NCBI GenBank assembly: GCA_029246285.1
Contig: JAQWNW010000007.1
Location: 1-61,326 of the forward strand
Length of the DNA stretch: 61,326 nucleotides
DNA from: Paracoccaceae bacterium
GTDB taxonomy: Bacteria > Pseudomonadota > Alphaproteobacteria > Rhodobacterales > Rhodobacteraceae
Direction of reading: 5' to 3'
The first letter of the stretch is position 1. The number at the start of each line of letters is the position of its first letter. Both the position numbers and the translations under genes were made by a program. Under the pieces are notes generated by a model, which worked only from the letters and a program-made list of their open reading frames with translations, was not told where the DNA came from and searched no databases. Positions 8,730-17,249 of the stretch are shown one piece after another.

Positions 8730-8741
8730 TTAACATGTTAA
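8730..8741. promoter_or_regulatory. Candidate HpaR operator, perfect palindrome
   Basis: TTAACATGTTAA is a perfect 12-bp palindrome in the 72-base gap between divergent hpaF and hpaR. It lies just downstream of the predicted hpa -10 element (8749-8754) and so covers about the first dozen transcribed bases, where a MarR-type repressor would block the polymerase. That HpaR binds it is an inference from position and symmetry. Confidence 0.6.
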
Positions 8742-8748
8742 ATATCTA

Positions 8749-8777
8749 TTTATGTTTTTTAATACTGCCGATGTCAA
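8749..8777 (-). promoter_or_regulatory. Predicted sigma70-type promoter of the hpa operon
   Basis: On the minus strand, TTGACA (8777-8772, perfect -35) is followed after exactly 17 bases by CATAAA (8754-8749, a 4 of 6 match to the -10). Transcription would start near 8742, about 30 bases before the hpaF TTG. The -35 lies in the 5' leader of hpaR. Confidence 0.6.
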
Positions 8778-8785
8778 GGTTCAAT

Positions 8786-9223
8786 ATGATAGATAAATAT
8801 GAGATAAATCGTTCTCTTGCCATAAACTTATTAAGAACGAGAGAGGCGGTGATGGATAGATTTAGACCCATGCTAGCTTCAGCCAAACTTACGGAACAGC
8901 AATGGCGAGTGCTAAGAGGGTTAAGCGAGCATGGCGCGACAGATGCTGGTAAATTAGCATCTATAGCCTGCATTTTACCTCAGAGTCTAAGTCGGATTGC
9001 TAAAAACTTTGAGGAAAAACAATTAATAAAAATGGAAACTGATTCCAATGATGCGAGAAAAATAATTCTATCATTAACGAATAACGGTGAAGTATTAATG
9101 AAAGGGGCGACTGTAGAAAGTAAAAAGATCTACGCCAAACTTATTGAAGACTTTGGCGAAAATAATTTAGCAGACTTATTGGATAAGCTCGATTTATTAA
9201 GAAATTCGTTAGGAAAAGAATAA
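8786..9223 (+). CDS. hpaR: MarR-family repressor of homoprotocatechuate degradation
   Basis: 145 residues from the ATG at 8786 (MIDKYEINRS), which has AAGG 6 bases upstream. Frames extending to 8771 or 8717 run into the predicted hpa promoter and operator and are unlikely. It is a winged-helix MarR protein close to HpaR: LLRTREAVMDRFRP, LTEQQWRVLR, ACILPQSLSRI and DSNDARKIILSLT all have counterparts in E. coli HpaR. It probably represses the divergent operon until the aromatic acid or an analogue binds. Its stop codon is immediately followed by the end of recO with no base between. Confidence 0.88.
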   Translation: MIDKYEINRSLAINLLRTREAVMDRFRPMLASAKLTEQQWRVLRGLSEHGATDAGKLASIACILPQSLSRIAKNFEEKQLIKMETDSNDARKIILSLTNNGEVLMKGATVESKKIYAKLIEDFGENNLADLLDKLDLLRNSLGKE

Positions 9224-9949
9224 TCAGATAGTAAGCTTCTTTATTAACTCTATAAATCTACTCCTTGAACCTGGAATTACTTTTTGGCCTAAAGATGCGA
9301 CAACTTTGTTTTCTAAAAAATAGCCTGTCACTAATAAACCTTCAATTAGATCTTCTATACCCTCGTCAAAGCCCCGCAAACAGTTAGGTAGAGGTAGTAA
9401 TCTTTTTGACCAATCACCAGCGGCCTCTAGACTTACCGCCCCTCCTGACTTAGGCGATATATATTTCAAATTATCTAACGCTCCAGTTACCACACAGCTA
9501 GATAGATTGAGCCCAAATCCCAATTCTTCAAGTAAAGTTATCTCCCAGGAAAGATAATCTGTAAGCCATTTTTTCTTAAAAGTAATTGAATCCAATAATT
9601 CAAATGTCTTTTTATATAATAATGAATGGCTTTCTCTTTCTGGTAAACTGAAATTTAGCAACCCACAGATTGAAGATAACCCACTCAAGGCCACTCTATC
9701 CATCATGATTGATGATGCTCTGCTTTTTACTAAATCAACGGAGAAACTTCCCAAATGCTCCTCTAGCCGAGCTTTCCAGTGAGCATCTAATTGGTTACCT
9801 AATTGTAACATTGGAGTAAGTTTCTTTGATACACCTCCCCGGACAACACCTAAATGCCGGCCTCTATTCTCAAAAAACACTTCAATAATAACTGAACTTT
9901 CACCGTAACGACGAACACCAATCAAAATACCTTCTTCGCGCCAATCCAT
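9224..9949 (-). CDS. recO: DNA repair protein RecO
   Basis: A 241-residue RecO: an N-terminal OB fold (about 1-80, starting WREEGILIGVRRYGESS) then a helical domain. RecO loads RecA on SSB-coated DNA in the RecFOR pathway; recF is also in this window at 41568. The four zinc cysteines of some RecO proteins are not all present, which is common in alphaproteobacteria. It is the last gene of a long minus-strand block that begins at folK or rpoZ and ends back-to-back with hpaR. Confidence 0.92.
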   Translation of the reverse strand: MDWREEGILIGVRRYGESSVIIEVFFENRGRHLGVVRGGVSKKLTPMLQLGNQLDAHWKARLEEHLGSFSVDLVKSRASSIMMDRVALSGLSSICGLLNFSLPERESHSLLYKKTFELLDSITFKKKWLTDYLSWEITLLEELGFGLNLSSCVVTGALDNLKYISPKSGGAVSLEAAGDWSKRLLPLPNCLRGFDEGIEDLIEGLLVTGYFLENKVVASLGQKVIPGSRSRFIELIKKLTI

Positions 9950-9963
9950 AATAAATTATTTCC

Positions 9964-10290
9964 TCAAAAGCCTTCCTCGTTAAGTAAATGCCGCCCTAAC
10001 TTATCCTCCACTTCTATAATCCAAAGATCTTGATCTATCGCTTTTTGTTTAGATAAACTATTCTCAACCTCAAAATCGCTACCTAATTTCAAAGTATCCC
10101 AATACCATTTATCTTCATCAAAATTATAACTCTTACAATAACTCTCAGCATTTCCATCCAATGTATTAATTTTTATTATAATGTTGCCCGAAGTTGCATC
10201 ACCTTTTTTTGTAATAAACGCTGGAATGGCTCTCGCTCTAAGCCTTTTAAGATAGGCTGATATCCAAAATTCTGAAGTCAGCCGCGTCAC
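9964..10290 (-). CDS. DUF1491 family protein
   Basis: A 108-residue protein of the DUF1491 family, recognisable from the start LTSEFWISAYLKRLR, the A-x-P-A-F-I segment, and the DLWIIEVEDK stretch near the end. In alphaproteobacteria it is regularly found between era and recO, as here. The start overlaps the end of era by 4 bases. No catalytic motif is visible and the function is unknown; the constant neighbourhood hints at a role in RNA or ribosome maturation, which is only guilt by association. Confidence 0.8.
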   Translation of the reverse strand: MTRLTSEFWISAYLKRLRARAIPAFITKKGDATSGNIIIKINTLDGNAESYCKSYNFDEDKWYWDTLKLGSDFEVENSLSKQKAIDQDLWIIEVEDKLGRHLLNEEGF

Positions 10291-11204
10291 AAATCACCAT
10301 CTCTAAAACTTAACCCCATTTCAGTGTATCGCGCTTTTTCATTTAACCAATTGGGCCTTACCTTTAGCTGACAAAATAGATGCACTTTTTGCTGTAAGAA
10401 ATCTTCCATCTCTTTTCTTGCAGCAATATTTATAGATTTTATCGTTGATCCGTTGGGACCTAAGATTATTCCTTTATGACCGTCTCTTGCAACGTAAATT
10501 ATTTGATCTATCCGTACTGACCCATCCTTTCTATCTTCCCATTTCTCTGTTTCAACAGTAAGTTGATAGGGTAACTCCTGATGTAATCGGAGTGTTAATT
10601 TTTCTCTCATAATTTCAGATACCATCGTTCTTAAGGGAAAATCGGCAATTTGGTCGTCTGGATAATGCCACTCACCAACTGGAAGTTTACCAGAAATCCA
10701 ATTTTTTAACTCAGTTGTTCCGTAGCCTTTTGTAGCTGATATAAAAAAGGTTTCCTCAAACTGATATTCTTCGTAAAGTTCTTCGGTCAACTTAAGTAAG
10801 ATTTGTGATTTAACTCGATCAATTTTATTTATTACGAGAATAATAGAGCTAGCAGAGGTACTTGATCCTAGTAATTTTTCTAAATTGTATTTTACCCCTT
10901 CAGTTAATCCCTTATTGGCTTCAACCAGAAATACAATAATGTCAGCCTCTAAAGCTTCAGACCAAGCTGATTTGACCATTGCTCTATCAAGTCTTCGCTT
11001 TGGCTTAAATAATCCAGGAGTATCCACAAACACTATTTGAGAAGCACCATTAATTGAAACGCCTCTAATTCGCGATCTCGTTGTTTGCACCTTGTGAGTT
11101 ACAATAGAGATTTTTGACCCTACCATATGATTTAATAAAGTTGATTTCCCCGCATTGGGCTCACCAATTAATGCAACAAATCCACAGTGTTTTTCATTAT
11201 TCAT
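10287..11204 (-). CDS. era: GTPase Era
   Basis: A 305-residue essential GTPase that binds the 3' end of 16S rRNA and helps mature the 30S subunit. P-loop GEPNAGKST (14-22), the switch DTPGLF, NKID, and a C-terminal KH domain with GPNGSTIKSI are all visible. It overlaps the end of rnc by 8 bases and DUF1491 by 4 bases, so the three are translated together. RNase III also acts on rRNA precursors, so the cluster is functionally coherent. Confidence 0.96.
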   Translation of the reverse strand: MNNEKHCGFVALIGEPNAGKSTLLNHMVGSKISIVTHKVQTTRSRIRGVSINGASQIVFVDTPGLFKPKRRLDRAMVKSAWSEALEADIIVFLVEANKGLTEGVKYNLEKLLGSSTSASSIILVINKIDRVKSQILLKLTEELYEEYQFEETFFISATKGYGTTELKNWISGKLPVGEWHYPDDQIADFPLRTMVSEIMREKLTLRLHQELPYQLTVETEKWEDRKDGSVRIDQIIYVARDGHKGIILGPNGSTIKSINIAARKEMEDFLQQKVHLFCQLKVRPNWLNEKARYTEMGLSFRDGDL

Positions 11205-11880
11205 TTAGCATTTTTTCCAAAAGAATTCTTGCGGCTTTTTGTTGAGCATTTCTTTTAGACGAAGACGTCGCCACAGCCTTAGCACCATTCTCTAACCTTA
11301 CTTCAATTTCAAACATTGGCTTATGATCGGGGCCACTTCGTGATATTTCCATATACTGCGGAGGAGTATATTTGAAAGATTGGGCCCATTCCTGCAATGC
11401 TGTCTTAGCATCACGAGCATCATCTTTAGCCTTTTCGATGTGTTTTTGCCAAAGTTTACCAATGATCATCTTTGTATTTTCAAAACTTGAGTCTAAATAA
11501 ATTGCAGCTAAAACAGCTTCCATAGCATCGCCAAGCAATGTTATTTTTGTCCTACCGCCCGATAACATTTCCGAACGCCCGAGACGCAATACTTGCCCAA
11601 GATCCAAATCCTCTGCTACAAGTGCACAAGTCTCTTTTCTAACTAAAGAATTAAATCTTGGTGCTATTTTTCCTTCATTTGCTTCTTTATCTTTTTCTAA
11701 TAATATTTGGGAAATGGCCAAGCCCAATACACGATCCCCAAGAAATTCTAACCTCTGATTATCTGGCCTCGTTGGCGAAGATAATGAAGAGTGCGTGAGC
11801 GCTTCAATTAAAAGATCGATATTTTCAAAGTTATAATCGAGCCTATCACAAAAACTACTTAATTCACTGGAAAGCTTCAT
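11197..11880 (-). CDS. rnc: Ribonuclease III
   Basis: A 227-residue RNase III. The catalytic signature NQRLEFLGDRVLGLA lies at about residues 41-55, with a second acidic cluster in GDAMEAVLAA near 117-126, and a double-stranded RNA-binding domain follows from about 155 to the end (ALQEWAQ ... KRNAQQKAA). It cuts rRNA precursors and structured mRNAs. It sits between lepB and era, the classical lepB-rnc-era order, with a 24-base gap to lepB. Confidence 0.96.
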   Translation of the reverse strand: MKLSSELSSFCDRLDYNFENIDLLIEALTHSSLSSPTRPDNQRLEFLGDRVLGLAISQILLEKDKEANEGKIAPRFNSLVRKETCALVAEDLDLGQVLRLGRSEMLSGGRTKITLLGDAMEAVLAAIYLDSSFENTKMIIGKLWQKHIEKAKDDARDAKTALQEWAQSFKYTPPQYMEISRSGPDHKPMFEIEVRLENGAKAVATSSSKRNAQQKAARILLEKMLNE

Positions 11881-11904
11881 TTAAATCTTTATTCCTCAAT
11901 ATTT

Positions 11905-12693
11905 TTAATTAATCGCTTTAAAGTACCTGTCCGAGCGCCATGTCCAAAAATACAAAATAGATTTACCAGCAGAAGAAAACATAACTCTATCTGCTCGCCC
12001 AACGATATTCTCAAAAGGCACAAAACCTATACCTCGCGGCTTTCTCACGCGACTATCCGACGAATTATCCCTATTATCACCAATAAAGAAATAATTTCCT
12101 GGTGGTACAGAAAATATTCCAGTGTTATCAAGAGATTGACCGTTTGAAACATTTAAAATGCTATGTATTACACCATTGGGCAATTCAGACTTATACTTTT
12201 CTTTTGTACATAAAGACCCGTCTGATGTGGGTGTTGAACATGCTGGTCTACTACTTTGCATTGGTCCTTGGATTTCATTTATCTCCTGAAATACGCCATC
12301 TCGTTCTACAGGAACTAATTCACCATTAATGTACAAGTTACCTTCCTTCATTTGAATTGTTTCACCGGGCAATCCAACTAAACGTTTGATATAATCCGCT
12401 CCAGTCGTAGGATGCTTAAAAACCACTACATCGCCTCTTTCAGGTTCTTTTGAAATAATTCGCCCTGAAAAAGGGCAAAGCGACCAAGGACAAGAATGTT
12501 TCGAATAACCATACGCCATTTTATTCACAAATAAAAAATCACCAATAAGCAAAGTGTCTTTCATTGAGCCAGATGGAATCCAGTAAGGTTGAAAAAACAA
12601 TGTCCTTATCAAGCCTGCTAACAACAAAGCCCAAACTAAGGTCTTGATAGTGTCTACAATACCTTCTTTTTTCTTATTTTTTCTTGAAAACAT
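11905..12693 (-). CDS. lepB: Signal peptidase I
   Basis: A 262-residue membrane serine protease that removes signal peptides of exported proteins. A single N-terminal transmembrane segment (about 14-33) is followed by the Ser-Lys dyad: Ser43 in IPSGSMKDTL and Lys103 in YIKRLVGLPGE. The late box GDNRDNSSDSR is also present. A Cys-containing insert between YSKHSC and RPACST is typical of alphaproteobacterial LepB. It lies between acpS and rnc. Confidence 0.95.
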   Translation of the reverse strand: MFSRKNKKKEGIVDTIKTLVWALLLAGLIRTLFFQPYWIPSGSMKDTLLIGDFLFVNKMAYGYSKHSCPWSLCPFSGRIISKEPERGDVVVFKHPTTGADYIKRLVGLPGETIQMKEGNLYINGELVPVERDGVFQEINEIQGPMQSSRPACSTPTSDGSLCTKEKYKSELPNGVIHSILNVSNGQSLDNTGIFSVPPGNYFFIGDNRDNSSDSRVRKPRGIGFVPFENIVGRADRVMFSSAGKSILYFWTWRSDRYFKAIN

Positions 12694-12734
12694 AATTCTT
12701 TGTACCTTTTTTTGAAAAGTTAATGCAAGCCAAC

Positions 12735-13154
12735 CTAAATTTTGGATATTTCATCTCCTGCTGGCAACGCTTCGATTACGACAAAGGCTTGAGCCCATGG
12801 ATGATCATCGGTCAAAGTAACATGAATAATTGGTATAAATCCCGTAGGAGTGAGCTTATCTAATCTCTTTTTTGCCGAGCCCGTGACATTCATTTGAGGT
12901 TGTCCAGTATTTAAATTTGTCACTTCCATTTCTTTCCAAGCAATCCCCATTCGAAGCCCGGTTCCAAGAGCTTTTGAACAAGCCTCTTTTGCCGCCCAAC
13001 GTTTAGCAAATGTTTCAGTTGGATTTCTTTTCCGCGCAGCTTTTTCTTTTTCAATGACTGTGAACACTCGATCTCTAAATCGGTCTCCAAAACGATCAAG
13101 TGTTCGTTGAATTCTAGTTATGTTAGTTAAATCTGATCCAATACCTATAATCAT
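12735..13154 (-). CDS. acpS: Holo-[acyl-carrier-protein] synthase
   Basis: A 139-residue AcpS that transfers 4'-phosphopantetheine from CoA to acyl carrier protein. The start [11 protein letters not shown] with the magnesium-binding Asp8, and [15 protein letters not shown] with the catalytic Glu, are both intact. It sits between pdxJ and lepB, the standard alphaproteobacterial pdxJ-acpS-lepB order, 17 bases after the end of pdxJ. Confidence 0.95.
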   Translation of the reverse strand: MIIGIGSDLTNITRIQRTLDRFGDRFRDRVFTVIEKEKAARKRNPTETFAKRWAAKEACSKALGTGLRMGIAWKEMEVTNLNTGQPQMNVTGSAKKRLDKLTPTGFIPIIHVTLTDDHPWAQAFVVIEALPAGDEISKI

Positions 13155-13171
13155 ATTTAGAGTTTAAAGCC

Positions 13172-13930
13172 TTAATCAACAATAATATTATTACGAGCTT
13201 CATTTATCAGAGTTTGCATCTGAATTATAGCTTTTTCCATACCACAAAAAATACTCTCGCCAATAAGAAAATGCCCTATGTTTAATTCAGTTAACTCCAC
13301 GATTGATGCAATAGGTTTCACAGTATTGTAAGTTAAACCGTGACCAGCATGTACTTCTAAACCAATTTCAGAGGCATATCGAGCCATTTCTACAAGTCTA
13401 TTGAGCTCTATATCCCGCTCTGCTACCATGCCATCATAAGACAAATCACAATAGGCACCCGTATGTAATTCAATAACCTGAGCACCAACTCTAAAAGCTG
13501 CATCGATCTGTTTTTTTTCAGCCGCTATGAAAATTGAAATTCTACAATCTGATTTTTTTAAAGGATCTATAAAATCTCCTAAACGGGCCTCATCTTTAAC
13601 GACATCCAAACCACCCTCAGTTGTGACTTCTTCCCTTTTCTCTGGTACTAAACACACAGCATTAGGTCGATGCTTCAGAGCAATCTCTTGCATTTCTAGA
13701 GTAGGCGCCATTTCAAAATTAAGAGGTATCCGCAACTCTTGCATTAAACTAGCAATATCTTGATCACCTATATGGCGCCTATCTTCTCTTAAATGCGCTG
13801 TTATCCCATCAGCGCCAGCACGCTCTGCCAGAAGAGCAGCCCTAGTAGGGTCTGGATACTTACCACCTCTTGCATTTCTTACCGTGGCTACATGATCAAT
13901 ATTTACACCTAGGCGAATATTTTGAACCAT
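13172..13930 (-). CDS. pdxJ: Pyridoxine 5'-phosphate synthase
   Basis: A 252-residue PdxJ, which condenses 1-deoxyxylulose 5-phosphate with 3-amino-2-oxopropyl phosphate to form pyridoxine 5'-phosphate, the last ring-forming step of vitamin B6 synthesis. The TIM-barrel landmarks NIDHVATVRNARGG, GADGITAHLREDRRHI, NFEMAPT and HAGHGLTY are present. It begins on the base next to the stop of the DUF2062 gene, so the two are coupled. Confidence 0.96.
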   Translation of the reverse strand: MVQNIRLGVNIDHVATVRNARGGKYPDPTRAALLAERAGADGITAHLREDRRHIGDQDIASLMQELRIPLNFEMAPTLEMQEIALKHRPNAVCLVPEKREEVTTEGGLDVVKDEARLGDFIDPLKKSDCRISIFIAAEKKQIDAAFRVGAQVIELHTGAYCDLSYDGMVAERDIELNRLVEMARYASEIGLEVHAGHGLTYNTVKPIASIVELTELNIGHFLIGESIFCGMEKAIIQMQTLINEARNNIIVD

Positions 13931-14629
13931 TTAATCAACCTTTTTGTCATTTTCTATTACAATTTTAACTTTTCCCGCTCGCTTTTTTAACTTTTCCCAT
14001 TTCTGTTTGATTTTACCCAATCGACGATTTTGATAAACTGCGATTATAGGAACAGAACTAAAATAAAACAAAAACCCAAAAACAATACCTGGAATAAAGC
14101 CTCCAACAAAATATGGAAATAAAAATATATTAATAAATTCTGAAATATTACCCCATAAGGTGATAAAAAACTCAGATGTTTCACTCCATTTCGCGGTAGT
14201 AGAATTAAAAATGCTTTTTATATTTTCATATAATTCATGCATAACCTCATTAAATGAATTACGAGAACTTCTAAATTGTCCCTCACTAAAATCTCGCCCT
14301 AATAAAAATGTACCGAGCCATAAACTTCCTCCACTAATAAAAGGGAATGTCAGAGGGTTTCCAAAGAATGTAGCTAAAATTGCTGATAATACGTTACCTC
14401 TAACCACAAAAGCGATGATCGCAGCTAAAACAAAGTGAAAGCCAAAAAAAGGTGTAAAAGATACAAATACTCCTGCAGCGATACCCCTGGAAATTTTATG
14501 TGGGGAATCTTTTATACGACTTAACCTATGACCCAGATAGCTTATCGCCCTACTCCACCCCCCCCTTGGGTAAAGTATCTGACGTAGAGTTTGCCACCAA
14601 CCTAACTTATTTTTTCGTCTAAAAACCAA
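13931..14629 (-). CDS. DUF2062 membrane protein
   Basis: A 232-residue membrane protein with a TTG start (VFRRKNKLGWWQ). The DUF2062 core is clear: SPHKISRGIAAGVFVSFTPF, then FGNPLTFPFISGGSLWLG, with three or four hydrophobic segments between about residues 45 and 200 and a basic C-terminal tail. In Rhodobacterales this gene stands between relA/spoT and pdxJ. Its job is unknown. It ends flush with the start of pdxJ. Confidence 0.82.
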   Translation of the reverse strand: MVFRRKNKLGWWQTLRQILYPRGGWSRAISYLGHRLSRIKDSPHKISRGIAAGVFVSFTPFFGFHFVLAAIIAFVVRGNVLSAILATFFGNPLTFPFISGGSLWLGTFLLGRDFSEGQFRSSRNSFNEVMHELYENIKSIFNSTTAKWSETSEFFITLWGNISEFINIFLFPYFVGGFIPGIVFGFLFYFSSVPIIAVYQNRRLGKIKQKWEKLKKRAGKVKIVIENDKKVD

Positions 14630-14653
14630 TAATTTTCCAACTATTTTTAAGAT

Positions 14654-16771
14654 TTACTCTGCTAATTCTCTATATCTTACAACCTCTGCGACGTCTGTAT
14701 CAGCACTTAAAGATGTAACTACATTATGAAGATGCTGAACATCTCTAACCTCTATCATAATTGCTATCCTATAAAAATCGGGTTTTTTTTCTTCAAAACG
14801 CATATCAGAAATATTAGAATTTTGCTCTCCTATTAACGTGCAAATCCTGCCTAATACTCCAGCATCATTCCCAATCGTTATTTTTATTAAGACTTCATTT
14901 AAGGCTTGATGAGTACCTTCAGACCAATGCAGATCTACCCATCGGTCTTGCATTTGATCATAATTTGCCAAACGATTACAATCAATTGTATGGATCATAA
15001 CTCCACGGCCCTTAGTTAAAATTCCTACTATACGTTCCCCAGGCAAGGGCTCACAACAACTTGAACGCTGAGCATTTTGATCTGACATTAACCCAATAAT
15101 TGCTTTTGAAGGCTCAATTTCATCAATAGATTTTTTTCTCAATATTTCCGGATATAGTGCCTCTATAATTTTTGCGCCAGTCAACTCAGCGCTACCCAGA
15201 GCTACCAGAACATCATCTGCAGTTTTTAAGCCAAAAAGCTTTGCAGAAGTAGATAAAGCCTTATTTGTTACTCTTTTTCCCACATTTTCAAAGGCGACTC
15301 TTGCAAATTCCTTTCCTAAACGAAGAAAATTATCACGATTTTCTGTTTTTAAGGATCGTCTTATAGCCGCTTTTGCTCTTCCCGTTACCGCAACATCTTT
15401 CCAAGCTGCTTGAGGTTTTTGACCTTTTGCAGTTATAATTTCAACAGATTGACCATTCCTTAAACGAGTCCACAAAGGTACTCTCTTACCGTCTACAGTT
15501 GCTCCCACACAGCCGTCACCAATTCGAGTATGAATATTATATGCGAAATCTAATGGTGTAGCACCCCTCGGTAACTTCACAACATCGCCTTTTGGAGTAA
15601 AACAAAAAACTTGGTCAGCAAACATTTCCAATTTTACATGTTCCAAGAATTCTTCTTGATCTTCCGAATTGTTAAAACTTTCGGTAATCTCACTGATCCA
15701 AATAAAAGGATCTACCGCAAATTTATTTTCCGAGCGCTGACCTTCACGGTAAGACCAATGAGCTGCTACCCCGGTTTCAGCCACCTCATGCATCTCTTTT
15801 GTCCGAATTTGCACTTCAACAATTTTACCGTCACGGCCTGAAACACTTGTGTGAATCGAGCGATAACCGTTACTTTTTGGCTGACTAATATAATCTTTAA
15901 ACCGACCTGGCACGGCCTTCCATCTTTGATGGATAGCACCTAATGCTCTATAACAATCAACCTCATCTCTCGTAATAATTCTAAAACCATAAATATCAGA
16001 TAATCTAGAAAATCCTTCCTGTTTTTCCTCCATTTTACGCCAAATCGAGTAAGGTTTTTTCTCTCTTCCCGTCACATCTCCTTCAATTTTATATGAACCA
16101 AGAGCAGTTCGAATATCATCAGCAATCTTAGTAATCACATCGCCCGACTGACTTCTCAAAGTTAAGAACCTTCGCATTATCGAACTACGGGCTTCTGAAT
16201 TTAAAACTCTAAACGACAAATCTTCTAATTCCTCACGAATAAACTGCATTCCCATTCTTCCAGCTAAAGGCGCGTAAATATCCATAGTTTCTCGTGCTTT
16301 CTTTATCTGTTTTTCACTGTCCATATGCTTTATCGTTCGCATGTTATGAAGCCGGTCAGCTAATTTCACCAAAAGCACTCTGAGGTCTTTTGACATAGCG
16401 AGTAACAATTTTCGGAAATTTTCCGCTTGTTCACTCTCTACAGAGCCTAATTCAAGATTTGTTAGTTTTGTCACACCATCCACTAATTCAGCTATCTCGT
16501 CATTAAATTGCGACTTGATATCAGAAAAAGTGGATTTTGTGTCTTCAATTGTATCATGTAAAAGAGCCGTTATTACTGTTGAGTCATCCATATGTTGCTC
16601 CGCTAATTGCATTGCAACAGCATATGGATGCATAAAATACGGCTCTCCAGATCTTCTTAATTGCCCTTTATGCATCTTCTTTGCATAATCAAAAGCATGT
16701 CGTATTAATTTTTCATCTGAACGTGGATTGTAGCTCTGCGTTAATCCTACAAGCTTTTCTACACTAATCAT
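14654..16771 (-). CDS. relA/spoT: Bifunctional (p)ppGpp synthetase/hydrolase
   Basis: A 705-residue long Rel/Spo homologue. The HD hydrolase domain has LLHDTIEDT (His72-Asp73 and Glu76-Asp77), the synthetase domain has DIYGFRIIT and SNGYRSIHTSV, the TGS domain begins near CFTPKGDVVKLP, and an ACT domain closes the protein (about 630-705). An intact HD motif means it can both make and degrade the alarmone, as in the single Rsh enzyme of most alphaproteobacteria. It lies downstream of rpoZ, whose omega subunit is part of the ppGpp response of RNA polymerase. Confidence 0.95.
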   Translation of the reverse strand: MISVEKLVGLTQSYNPRSDEKLIRHAFDYAKKMHKGQLRRSGEPYFMHPYAVAMQLAEQHMDDSTVITALLHDTIEDTKSTFSDIKSQFNDEIAELVDGVTKLTNLELGSVESEQAENFRKLLLAMSKDLRVLLVKLADRLHNMRTIKHMDSEKQIKKARETMDIYAPLAGRMGMQFIREELEDLSFRVLNSEARSSIMRRFLTLRSQSGDVITKIADDIRTALGSYKIEGDVTGREKKPYSIWRKMEEKQEGFSRLSDIYGFRIITRDEVDCYRALGAIHQRWKAVPGRFKDYISQPKSNGYRSIHTSVSGRDGKIVEVQIRTKEMHEVAETGVAAHWSYREGQRSENKFAVDPFIWISEITESFNNSEDQEEFLEHVKLEMFADQVFCFTPKGDVVKLPRGATPLDFAYNIHTRIGDGCVGATVDGKRVPLWTRLRNGQSVEIITAKGQKPQAAWKDVAVTGRAKAAIRRSLKTENRDNFLRLGKEFARVAFENVGKRVTNKALSTSAKLFGLKTADDVLVALGSAELTGAKIIEALYPEILRKKSIDEIEPSKAIIGLMSDQNAQRSSCCEPLPGERIVGILTKGRGVMIHTIDCNRLANYDQMQDRWVDLHWSEGTHQALNEVLIKITIGNDAGVLGRICTLIGEQNSNISDMRFEEKKPDFYRIAIMIEVRDVQHLHNVVTSLSADTDVAEVVRYRELAE

Positions 16772-16813
16772 TTGCTCTCCTTTAGGTCCTTCAAGGACTA
16801 TAGAAAGCTAAAA

Positions 16814-17164
16814 TTACTTCATTTCCTGAGCTTCCATGAGAGCTCTAAGCAAGTTTTCCTCTGACATATCATCACTGGGCTTATCTTGCTCTACTCCCAT
16901 TAACAACGCCATAGCATCTTCTTCTGGCTCATCAACCTCGATTTGCGTTTGGTTGCTTTCGATTGCTCGTTCACGCAGCTCTTCAGCACTTTGAGTTTCT
17001 TCCGCTATTTCTCTTAAAGAAACTACAGGATTCTTGTCATTATCCCTGTCAACGGTTAGCTCAGCTCCAGAAGATAATTCTCTTGATCTATGCGATGCCA
17101 GCATCACCAATTCAAAACGATTAGGAACTTTGTCAACGCAATCTTCGACTGTTACTCGGGCCAT
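16814..17164 (-). CDS. rpoZ: RNA polymerase omega subunit
   Basis: 116 residues from the ATG at 17164 (MARVTVEDC); an upstream in-frame ATG at 17206 adds unrelated residues. The core [21 protein letters not shown] is the canonical omega segment, followed by an acidic tail of the length usual in Rhodobacterales. It assists RNA polymerase assembly and forms part of a ppGpp site. It is immediately upstream of relA/spoT. Confidence 0.95.
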   Translation of the reverse strand: MARVTVEDCVDKVPNRFELVMLASHRSRELSSGAELTVDRDNDKNPVVSLREIAEETQSAEELRERAIESNQTQIEVDEPEEDAMALLMGVEQDKPSDDMSEENLLRALMEAQEMK

Positions 17165-17249
17165 AAACAACTCCAATGCAAAATGCTTATAATAAGAAAT
17201 ACCCACTAAGCTTATTTTTGTTTATTTGCAAGAGAAACAGGTTATCGAA

